From the NCBI RefSeq assembly GCF_042665095.1, contig NZ_JBHTBV010000003.1: a stretch of 64,000 bases of DNA; one strand, written 5' to 3'. This document shows positions 23,593 to 30,544 of this stretch, one piece after another. The position numbers and the translations under genes are program-made. The notes beneath the pieces were generated by a model that worked only from the letters and a program-made list of their open reading frames with translations, searched no databases and was not told the DNA's origin. Position 1 is the first letter of the stretch. Every line of letters starts with the position of its first letter. This DNA comes from Gordonibacter pamelaeae (GTDB lineage Bacteria > Actinomycetota > Coriobacteriia > Coriobacteriales > Eggerthellaceae).

Positions 23593-24438
23593 CTACAGAA
23601 CCCAGTTGTCGTAGGTGATGCCCTGATCCTCGTACTTCGCGCAGAGCTCCTTGACGAAGCCCTCCTCGTCGAGCTGCTTGAGGGCGTCGGTCACCTGCTT
23701 GGCGAGCTCCGTGTCGCCCTTCTTGAAGCCCACGGCGTAGTTCTCGGGAGCGAGCACGCCCAGCTTCACGTAGGCGTCGGGCTTGGCAGCCATCTGGAAG
23801 CTCGCGATGGACAGGTCGCACGCCACGGCGTCCACCATGCCGGACTCGAGCTGCATGAAGGCGTTGTTGTAGTCGCCGATGGTCTGCAGTTCCTTGAACG
23901 TGGCGGCAAGCGCGGCCTGGCCGCCCTCCTCCGCGTTGTCGTTCTCGAGCACATGGAGCGCCGCCGAGTCAACCTGCGTGAGCACCGTCTTGCCGGCGAG
24001 GTCCTCGAGGTTCTTGGCGCCGCTGTCCTTCTTCACGACCACCACCTGCTCGTTGTACATATACGGCTCGGAGAACGTGTAGTCGTCCTCTCGGTTTTCC
24101 ATGGTGAAGCCGTTCCAAATGCAATTGATGGTGCCGCTGCCGATGAGCGCGTCCTTCGCATCCCAATCGATGGGCTCCAGCTTCAGCTCCCAGCCCATCT
24201 TCTCGCACACGGCCTTGGCAAGCTCCAGGTCGAAGCCCGTGAACTGGCCGTCATCGCCCACGTAGCCGTAGGGCGGGTAGCCCTGGTCGAAGCCCACCGT
24301 GAGCGTGAACGGGGCGTCGCCCGCCTTGCCCTCGTCGCTCTTCTGCGCGTCGCCGCCGCCCGAGCAGCCGGCCAGCATGACGGCCGCCAGTGCGAGCGTC
24401 GCCGCAGCAACGACGATGCCCTTGAGTTTCTTCTTCAT
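23593..24438 (-). CDS. Amino acid ABC transporter, substrate-binding lipoprotein
   Basis: A 281-residue periplasmic-binding-protein type II family member. The N-terminus is a lipoprotein signal ending LAAVMLAGC, so the mature protein is anchored at Cys25 outside the membrane. VGFDQGYPPYGYVGDDGQFTGFDLELAKAV is the standard start of the family, with later DYTFSEPYMYNEQVV. First gene of the operon followed by permease, ATPase, YbaK and phosphatase. Confidence 0.92.
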   Translation of the reverse strand: MKKKLKGIVVAAATLALAAVMLAGCSGGGDAQKSDEGKAGDAPFTLTVGFDQGYPPYGYVGDDGQFTGFDLELAKAVCEKMGWELKLEPIDWDAKDALIGSGTINCIWNGFTMENREDDYTFSEPYMYNEQVVVVKKDSGAKNLEDLAGKTVLTQVDSAALHVLENDNAEEGGQAALAATFKELQTIGDYNNAFMQLESGMVDAVACDLSIASFQMAAKPDAYVKLGVLAPENYAVGFKKGDTELAKQVTDALKQLDEEGFVKELCAKYEDQGITYDNWVL

Positions 24439-24538
24439 AGGTCCGTTCCTCCCATGTCCCTGCGGCCCGACGCCCGCCTCCCCTGGCTGCGCGCCCCTCG
24501 ACCGCTTTTCTACTTTACTGCGCTAAAGCGTTGCTGGC

Positions 24539-24544
24539 AGTATA
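24539..24544 (-). promoter_or_regulatory. Promoter -10 of the ABC transporter operon
   Basis: TATACT on the minus strand, in a local AT-rich patch, lies 101 bases before the binding-protein ATG. A weak TTCCCC at about a 16-bp distance is the only -35 candidate. The leader of about 95 bases has no obvious riboswitch fold. Confidence 0.45.
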
Positions 24545-24628
24545 ACACAGCTCCCGGGAAGGGGAAGAGCCCGAACACGGGAATGCACGGGAATACGCCG
24601 CACCCGCCCGGCGGGCGGCAGGCGTGTG

Positions 24629-25993
24629 CTACTTCCGCACGCCGGAGACGGTTTGGTCGACGATGCTGTCCATGACGTCGGCGGTGAGCATGCCGGCCGC
24701 GTAGCCGAACACGTACCCGTCCTTGTCGATCATGAACGTGGTGGGGAACGAGCTCACGCCGAACGACGAGAACAGCTGGCCCGTGGTGTCCATGAGCACG
24801 GGATACGTGATGCCGTACTCGTCGACGAAGGCCTTGACCTCGTCCACGCCCACGTCGCTGTTCTGCGGATGCTCGGGCGTCTTGGGGTTCGCCACGCCCA
24901 GCACCACCACCTCGCCCGCGTTTTCCCCGCGGTCGCGGTACAGCGCCTCGATATCGGGTATCTCGCGCTGGCACGGCCCGCACCAGGTGGCGAAGAAGTT
25001 CAGGAACACCGTCTTGCCGCGGTAGTCGGACAGCCTGTGCTCCACCCCGTCTTGGTCGGCCAGCACGAGGTCGGCGTTCGGGGCCATCCTCATGCCGTCC
25101 TTGGAGGCCGCGCCCGCGTCGGCCGAACCACCCTCGGATGACCCACCGGACGCGCTGCCGGAGCCGGTGCCTTCGCCGCCGGTGCTTCCGGTGCCGTTGT
25201 CACCGCTCGCCGCACCGCCCGCGCCCTGGTCGGCCGGCTGCTCCTGCGCGGCCGGAGCAGCACCGAAGCTCGAAAGGTAGCTGGTCACGCCGTTCATCCA
25301 CCCGGTCGCGGTCATCACGCCCATGACGATGAGCAGCGCGCCGCCCACCTTCACCGTGTACTTCACCACGTTGCCGTGCGTGCGGAAGAACCGCAGCACC
25401 TCTCCCGTGAACAGGCCCACCGCCAGAAACGGCAGCACGAACCCGACCGTGTACACGCCCACGAGCGCGAAGCCCGTCGCAGCCGACGCGCTGGACGACG
25501 CCATGAGCAGCACGCTGGCCAGCACCGGTCCCACGCACGGCGTCCACGCGAAGCTGAACGTGAAGCCCAGCACAAGCGCCACCAGCGGGTTCATGGCAAA
25601 GCGCCCCAGGTTGAACGGCAGACGGCGCTCCGTCTCGATGACGCGCGTCTTGCCGAAGGCTCCCAGCATGTACAGGCCGAACGCCGCCATGATGATGCCG
25701 GCCGCCACCGAGAACACGCGCTGGTTGCCTGTGAAGAACTGGCCGAGCGCCGTGAACCCGAAGCCCAGCAGGAAGAACGCGAAGCTCACGCCCACGACGA
25801 AGAACAAGGTGTTCACCAGCACCTTCTTGCGCGGGTACGCGATGGTGCCGTCGTCGCCCTCGACACCCGCCCCGCCTGCGAGATAACCCACGTACAGCGG
25901 GATGAGCGGAAGCACGCAGGGCGAGAAGAAGCTCAACAGGCCCTGGACGAACACGGTGAGCGCCGGAACGCTCGTCTCAAGCGAGAAACCCAT
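24629..25993 (-). CDS. CcdA-thioredoxin fusion (DsbD-like thiol reductant exporter)
   Basis: A 454-residue fusion. Residues 1-230 are a CcdA/DsbD-type membrane domain with the paired cysteines in SPCVLPLIPLY and AWTPCVGP. A Gly/Ser/Glu-rich linker of about 70 residues follows, then an extracytoplasmic TlpA-like thioredoxin domain with WCGPC in NFFATWCGPCQREIP. It should carry reducing power across the membrane and deliver it to substrates such as apocytochrome c, which fits the nrf/ccm genes at 37-45 kb that lack a nearby CcmG or CcmH. Preceded by an Rrf2 regulator 57 bases upstream. Confidence 0.9.
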   Translation of the reverse strand: MGFSLETSVPALTVFVQGLLSFFSPCVLPLIPLYVGYLAGGAGVEGDDGTIAYPRKKVLVNTLFFVVGVSFAFFLLGFGFTALGQFFTGNQRVFSVAAGIIMAAFGLYMLGAFGKTRVIETERRLPFNLGRFAMNPLVALVLGFTFSFAWTPCVGPVLASVLLMASSSASAATGFALVGVYTVGFVLPFLAVGLFTGEVLRFFRTHGNVVKYTVKVGGALLIVMGVMTATGWMNGVTSYLSSFGAAPAAQEQPADQGAGGAASGDNGTGSTGGEGTGSGSASGGSSEGGSADAGAASKDGMRMAPNADLVLADQDGVEHRLSDYRGKTVFLNFFATWCGPCQREIPDIEALYRDRGENAGEVVVLGVANPKTPEHPQNSDVGVDEVKAFVDEYGITYPVLMDTTGQLFSSFGVSSFPTTFMIDKDGYVFGYAAGMLTADVMDSIVDQTVSGVRK

Positions 25994-26050
25994 GGTTGCT
26001 CCTCATCGGTCGTCGTCGGCGCGGGGCCGAACGCGGGAGGGGATGCGGCG

Positions 26051-26485
26051 CTACGCGGGCTTTGCCGCGGACGCCCCGCCGAAGATGCGGTCGTCGATGG
26101 ACGCCACCGTCACCTGTTTCAAGCGCTCGCGGCAGCATTCGTCCAGCTCGGCGAATATGCCGTCCATGATGCCGCCCATGCCGGAGGCCACGAGGCACTC
26201 CTTGTCGGCATCGCCGCTGTGCCAGCGCGCCTCGACGAAGCGCACGCCCAGCGCCTCGGCGATGGACGCCAGGTCGGTGCCAACCGGGTCGGCCGCGAAC
26301 CGGTAGCCCCCCTCGTTGCCTTCGCGCGTCTCCACGAGCCCCGCGCGCTTGAGCGGCGCCATGACCTTGCGGACCCGGGCGGCGTTCGTGCACACGTTCT
26401 CCGCCAGCGCCTCGCTCGACACGACGCCCTGCTTGTGGTTCAGGAACACCAATGCGTGCACCGCCACGATGAAATCGCTGTTCAA
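26051..26485 (-). CDS. Rrf2-family transcriptional regulator
   Basis: A 144-residue protein with the Rrf2 winged helix (MNSDFIVAVHALVFLNHKQGVVSSEALAENVCTN, then GLVETREGNEGGYRFA). Cysteines occur at KECLV and in DECCRER, so an Fe-S or thiol redox sensor is possible, but the spacing is not the classical IscR triad. It likely represses itself and the downstream CcdA-thioredoxin gene from the palindrome at 26554-26573. Confidence 0.87.
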   Translation of the reverse strand: MNSDFIVAVHALVFLNHKQGVVSSEALAENVCTNAARVRKVMAPLKRAGLVETREGNEGGYRFAADPVGTDLASIAEALGVRFVEARWHSGDADKECLVASGMGGIMDGIFAELDECCRERLKQVTVASIDDRIFGGASAAKPA

Positions 26486-26553
26486 GTTGACTCGCCCGCC
26501 TTCGCTCGCACTCGGCGCCTGCGCCGGACTGCTTACCTAACTGTTCACTTTAC

Positions 26554-26573
26554 TTATACAGTATGTTCTGTAC
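26554..26573 (-). promoter_or_regulatory. Rrf2 promoter and overlapping operator
   Basis: The palindrome TACAG-TATGTT-CTGTA (26558-26573) overlaps the minus-strand -10 TATAAG (26559-26554). A second GTACAG-like half lies further upstream (26585-26590). The patch is AT-rich and sits about 70 bases before the Rrf2 start, as expected for autoregulation. Confidence 0.6.
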
Positions 26574-26630
26574 AAAGAAAAGGTACAGTTCGCGAAAGGC
26601 ACGAATAATCCGCCGGCGACCGCGTGCGGC

Positions 26631-27779
26631 TTACCGCTTCAGGCTCGATAGGATGCCCGGGCGCGCGGGCGGGTTCGGCAGGTAGATCAGCCGGGGCTCG
26701 AAGTCGAACAACTCCTCGGTGGCCACGATGGGGCTCACCGTCAGGCAGTCCTTCAGGCAGGCATCGGCGCACAGGTTGCACTGCACGCAGTCGGCCGCCG
26801 AGAACTCCAGGAAGCTGCCCTCGCCCTCCTCGGGCACGAGGTCGCTCTTCTTGAGCGCGCCGGTGGGGCAGAACACCGCGCACATGCCGCACGACGAGCA
26901 CGCCTCGGCATCCACGTGCACGCTGCCGAACAGGCGCGTGTCTATCTCGGGCGCCACCGACGGTCCCAGGCTGTCCATGGCATCCAGCACATGCATGCGC
27001 CGCACGGGATTGAACTGGGGCAGCGTGCCCGCATCGGACATGCGCAGCCTGTCGCGCAGCGACGGCACGTTCGCCATGCCGGTCTTCTTGAAGGCAACCT
27101 CCACCGTCTTCCCGGCCGCATCCAGCGCCGTGCCCTTGGCCTGCGAGAAGAAACCGCGGCGCGAGGCGCCCAGCAGGCTGCGCGCGTCCTCCAGCAGCAC
27201 GTCGTCCGGGAACGCCGAGGCGCGCTCCACGCGGATGGGCGAACCCTGGGCGGCCAGCAGCTGGTTCGCCGAGGCCACCGTGGCGTCGATGCCCGGCACG
27301 CACGCACGGAACTTGCAGGTGGCGCAGGTGCCGTCCACCAGCAGGATATCCTCCACGCCGCGGGCCGCCAATTCCAACAGCACGCTCTCCTCCATGCGCG
27401 CCAGGCACGGCACTTCCGCGAACTTCGTGGGGTCCCCCTTGCGCTTCGAGGCGATGCGGGCGCACGCGAAAACAGCGCGGCCGCCCGAGGCCACCACGGC
27501 GTCGGCCACCGAGGCGGCCAGGTCCTCGTCGAGCGGGGCGAGCGGGATGAGCGCCTCGGTGGGGCACACGGTGGTGCAGGCGCCGCACGCCACGCACCGT
27601 TCGTTGTCGAGGGCGAGCACGTTGTCCTTCGCGCCCACGGCATCCGTCGGGCACGCATCGGTGCACTTCCGGCACGAGGAGTGGCGGTTGCGCACCACGG
27701 TGCAGCGATCGGGCGCCAGGAACACGGCCTTGCTCTCCAGGGCCTCGGCCACTTCCACGATGTCGATGAGGTTGGGCAT
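26631..27779 (-). CDS. Polyferredoxin-type 4Fe-4S protein
   Basis: A 382-residue cytoplasmic protein with four cysteine clusters of the ferredoxin type: CRKCTDACP and CVACGACTTVCP near the N-terminus, CSSCGMCAVFCP and CVQCNLCADACLKDC near the C-terminus. A central region contains further cysteines (CATCKFRAC). It starts three bases after the MobB-MobA stop in another frame and is surely cotranscribed with it. A role in molybdoenzyme maturation or electron supply is inferred from this link. I do not recognise a named family. It lacks membrane segments. Confidence 0.8.
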   Translation of the reverse strand: MPNLIDIVEVAEALESKAVFLAPDRCTVVRNRHSSCRKCTDACPTDAVGAKDNVLALDNERCVACGACTTVCPTEALIPLAPLDEDLAASVADAVVASGGRAVFACARIASKRKGDPTKFAEVPCLARMEESVLLELAARGVEDILLVDGTCATCKFRACVPGIDATVASANQLLAAQGSPIRVERASAFPDDVLLEDARSLLGASRRGFFSQAKGTALDAAGKTVEVAFKKTGMANVPSLRDRLRMSDAGTLPQFNPVRRMHVLDAMDSLGPSVAPEIDTRLFGSVHVDAEACSSCGMCAVFCPTGALKKSDLVPEEGEGSFLEFSAADCVQCNLCADACLKDCLTVSPIVATEELFDFEPRLIYLPNPPARPGILSSLKR

Positions 27780-27781
27780 GC

Positions 27782-29140
27782 CTATCCTTCCAGGAACGAC
27801 TCCTCGAGCGCGTGCAGCTCGTCGGGCGTGTTCGCGTTGATGAAGCAGCCGCCCATGGGCTCCGCCTCCAACACCTTGCTCTGCGGGAACTCCAGCACCT
27901 TCACATCGTCGAAGAACGCCTGGGCGCGCTTCTCCCCCCGGTCGAGCGCGCGGCGCACGGCGGGCAGACAGGCCATGCGGCGGTACAGGGCATGGAACGG
28001 CTCGTAGCCGTGCTTGTTCACGGGCACCACCACGTCGGCGCCCGACTCGTTCATGGCCAGCGCCTCGGCCACCACGAGCGACCCCGAGGCGAACACCATG
28101 TCGCACGCCACCACGGCCACGTAGGGGTTGCGGGCGGCCTGCATGGCCGTGTAGAGGCCGGGCAGCGCGCCGCGGTAGTCGAACGCGTCGCACACGAGCT
28201 GGATGCGGTACTGCGGGAACTCGGCGTGAAGAAACGCCAGGTTGTCCGGCTCGTTCGTGGTGATGACCAGGTCGTCGGACACCGGGGCCAAGCGCTCCAC
28301 GAGGCGGCAGATGAGCGGGCGCCCCGCGAAGGGAACGGTGGCCTTGCTACGCCCCATGCGCCGGCTCTCGCCGCCCGCCTGGATGACCACGGTCACGCGC
28401 GGGCGCACGTAGTGCTCCTCCACGAAGTCGGCGAGGCCGGCCACGTCGCACAGGTCGAACGACGGGACGTTGTACAGCTTGGCGGCATGCACGGCCTCGG
28501 CGATGTCGGTGACCACGGCCACCGTGTCGGACGTGGGCAGCTTGTTGGAGATGTCCACGTGGTCGGGGTGCTGCGTCTTGAAATGCTCGCCCACCGCCGA
28601 AGCATCGGCCGGCACGTCGTCGCCCTCCATGACGCGGCGCAGCGCTTCGCGCGCGTCCTCGTCGTCCGCGGGCGGCACCGTGCCGCGCGAGAACTGCGTG
28701 AAGTCGGTGCCCAGCGGCCAGCCGCGGCGGGCCCCCTCCGCGAACACGTCGGCCACGCGGGTGTCGGCCTCGTTGCCCGAGCGCATGATCTCAACGGTGG
28801 GAAGCCCGCTCTTGCGGTAGCCCTCCACGATGACGATGTCGTGCCCGTGCATGCTGCGCACGATGTCGGAGCACTCCACCTCGCCCTCCACCGTCTTGAT
28901 GCGCGCCATCTGCCCTGGTGCGGCGATCACCGTCTCGCTCGCGCCGGCGGCGCGGTGGCGGTACGAGTCCTTGCCGGGATAGTCGATGTCGAAGCCCACG
29001 TGGCTGTGGTGCTTCACGCTGCCCACGTCATAGCCGCGCGCGACCAGCTCGGCTATGAGCTGCTCGATAAGCGTCGTCTTGCCCGAGTTGTGGCGACCCA
29101 CGATGGCGAGGGCCGGGCTGGGGATGTTCACCATGGTCAT
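27782..29140 (-). CDS. mobA: MobB-MobA fusion, molybdenum cofactor guanylyltransferase
   Basis: A 452-residue fusion. Residues 1-230 are MobB, a GTP-binding protein with the P-loop GRHNSGKTTLIEQL and VIVEGYRKSGLPTVEI. The C-terminal 200 residues are MobA, with the nucleotidyltransferase signature VIQAGGESRRMGRSK and ACDMVF. Together they attach GMP to molybdopterin to make the MGD cofactor used by DMSO-reductase-family enzymes such as the one at 14.9 kb. ATG 29140 has AAAGGA eight bases upstream. An ATG two codons later is possible. Confidence 0.9.
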   Translation of the reverse strand: MTMVNIPSPALAIVGRHNSGKTTLIEQLIAELVARGYDVGSVKHHSHVGFDIDYPGKDSYRHRAAGASETVIAAPGQMARIKTVEGEVECSDIVRSMHGHDIVIVEGYRKSGLPTVEIMRSGNEADTRVADVFAEGARRGWPLGTDFTQFSRGTVPPADDEDAREALRRVMEGDDVPADASAVGEHFKTQHPDHVDISNKLPTSDTVAVVTDIAEAVHAAKLYNVPSFDLCDVAGLADFVEEHYVRPRVTVVIQAGGESRRMGRSKATVPFAGRPLICRLVERLAPVSDDLVITTNEPDNLAFLHAEFPQYRIQLVCDAFDYRGALPGLYTAMQAARNPYVAVVACDMVFASGSLVVAEALAMNESGADVVVPVNKHGYEPFHALYRRMACLPAVRRALDRGEKRAQAFFDDVKVLEFPQSKVLEAEPMGGCFINANTPDELHALEESFLEG

Positions 29141-29163
29141 TGCACCCGTCCTTTCGGCGCATA

Positions 29164-29169
29164 AGTATA
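29164..29169 (-). promoter_or_regulatory. Extended -10 promoter of the mob operon
   Basis: TGC-TATACT on the minus strand forms an extended -10 about 24 bases before the MobB-MobA ATG. No good -35 is present, which extended -10 promoters tolerate. Confidence 0.5.
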
Positions 29170-29297
29170 GCATGGCAGGGCACCCGTCCCGGTGCTCCCC
29201 TCCTTCCTTTCGGCGCCCTTTCCGCAGCGCGCGCCGAGTCGTTACCAGGGACTCCCTCGCATCCAACCGCAAGGCGTTCTTTCGCCGAAAAAATGTG

Positions 29298-29413
29298 TTG
29301 TGATTTTGTGAAGGAGGGTGGTATACTGAGTCCTGCATTTACAGAGGCTTTGTTGCTTCGGTAAAGATAGGGGTTCTGTTTTTTGGAGGGGGCAGAACCC
29401 TTCGTCTTTTCTT
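29298..29413 (+). ncRNA. Candidate small RNA in the mob-recR gap
   Basis: A plus-strand promoter TTGTGA-18 bp-TATACT (29298-29303, 29322-29327) would start RNA near 29334. About 45 bases later the stem GGGTTCTG/CAGAACCC (29371-29378, 29393-29400) is followed by TTCGTCTTTTCTT. No plus-strand gene follows, so this would be an independent RNA of about 80 bases. It could be a chance pairing of a promoter with a terminator that works for the opposite strand. The rest of the 365-base gap (29141-29505) holds the mob promoter and one more hairpin. Confidence 0.4.
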
Positions 29414-29420
29414 GGGTGCG

Positions 29421-29454
29421 AAGAGGCCGTCGTGCGAAAGCGCGGCGGCCTCTT
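29421..29454. terminator. Hairpin downstream of recR
   Basis: AAGAGGCCG (29421-29429) pairs with CGGCCTCTT (29446-29454). A GNRA-like GAAA tetraloop caps the inner stem CGTGC/GCGCG. It lies 52 bases after the recR stop on the minus strand and probably ends that transcript together with the hairpin at 29371-29400. Confidence 0.55.
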
Positions 29455-29505
29455 GCCCTATCAGGGCGGCCTGCGCCCTCGGCGCCTGCCTTCGTCCTCC
29501 CCCGC

Positions 29506-30102
29506 CTACAGCGGCCGACGCGCCTCGATGGCGCGGCCGAGCGTCACCTCGTCGGCGAACTCCAGGTCGCCGCCCACGGGCAGGCCGCTGGCGGGACGCG
29601 TCACGTTCACGCCGAGCGGCTTGATGAGGCGCGCCAGGTAGGCGGCCGTGGTCTCGCCCTCCACGTTGGGGTTGGTGGCCAGCACCACTTCGGTCACCTC
29701 GCCCGATGCCAGGCGCTTCATGAGCTCGGCGATGCGCAGGTTGTCCGGGCCGATGCCCTCCATGGGCGACAGGGCGCCGCCCAGCACATGGTAAAGGCCC
29801 GAGAACACGGCCGTGCGCTCGATGGGCGGAATGTCGCGCGGCTCGCTGACCACGCAGATGATGCCCGGGTCGCGCCGGGACGACCGGCATATCTCGCACA
29901 GGTCGTCCTCGGCGTAGTTGAAGCACTGCCGGCAGAAGTGCACCTGGTCCTTCACTTCCGCGATGGCCTCGGACAGGCGCAGCGCCGTGGCCTTGTCGGT
30001 GTTGAGTATCCAGTAGGCGATGCGCTGCGCCGACTTCGGGCCGATGCCGGGCAGGCGCTCCAGCTCGTCGAGGAGCTTCTGGATGGACGGCGCTGCGTAC
30101 AT
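29506..30102 (-). CDS. recR: Recombination protein RecR
   Basis: A 198-residue RecR with the helix-hairpin-helix LPGIGPKSAQRIAYW, a four-cysteine zinc finger (CRQC...CEIC) and a Toprim domain (ICVVSEPRDI, LATNPNVEGETTAAYL). It loads RecA onto gapped DNA with RecO and RecF. The order dnaX-ybaB-recR is the widely conserved arrangement. Confidence 0.97.
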   Translation of the reverse strand: MYAAPSIQKLLDELERLPGIGPKSAQRIAYWILNTDKATALRLSEAIAEVKDQVHFCRQCFNYAEDDLCEICRSSRRDPGIICVVSEPRDIPPIERTAVFSGLYHVLGGALSPMEGIGPDNLRIAELMKRLASGEVTEVVLATNPNVEGETTAAYLARLIKPLGVNVTRPASGLPVGGDLEFADEVTLGRAIEARRPL

Positions 30103-30117
30103 GGCTGCTGCCCGCGC

Positions 30118-30465
30118 CTACATCAGGCCGGGGATGTTCATGCCGCCGGTCACGGAGTTCAGGCGCTGGGCGCTCACGTCGGACATGCCGCGCAGGGCCT
30201 CGTTCACCGCCGCCAGCACCATGTCCTGGAGCAGGTCCACGTCCTCGGGGTCCACGGCCTCCGGGTCGATGACGATGCTCTTGATGGCCATGTCGCCCGT
30301 GGCCACCACCTTCACCATGCCGCCGCCGGCCGTGGCCTCGTACTCCATGTCCTTGATCTCGTCCTGGGCCTTCGCCAGCTCGGCCTGCATCTTCTGGGCC
30401 TGCTTCATCATGGCGCCCATGTTGCCCATGCCGCCGCCTCCGGGGAACCCGCCTCGTTTCGCCAT
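30118..30465 (-). CDS. YbaB/EbfC nucleoid-associated protein
   Basis: A 115-residue DNA-binding protein of the YbaB/EbfC family with the typical MKQAQKMQAELAKAQDEIKD helix and GGGMVKVVATGDMAIKSIVIDPEAV core. The N-terminus is Gly/Met-rich. It lies between dnaX and recR as in most bacteria. Confidence 0.95.
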   Translation of the reverse strand: MAKRGGFPGGGGMGNMGAMMKQAQKMQAELAKAQDEIKDMEYEATAGGGMVKVVATGDMAIKSIVIDPEAVDPEDVDLLQDMVLAAVNEALRGMSDVSAQRLNSVTGGMNIPGLM

Positions 30466-30544
30466 CGTGGTCTCCTGTCTGCTCTCTGCTCGTAGCTTGT
30501 CGTTTATCGGATGCCGCCTGCTTGCCGCGGCGTTGCTTCGCGCG

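Noticed and set aside
24440..24545. Amino acid riboswitch in the ABC transporter leader
   Set aside because: No conserved glycine, lysine or SAM aptamer core was recognised; the leader is only GC-rich.
27780..28193. Long N-terminal extension of the polyferredoxin
   Set aside because: The extension is MobA read out of frame and is Arg/Gly-rich. The real start is ATG 27779.
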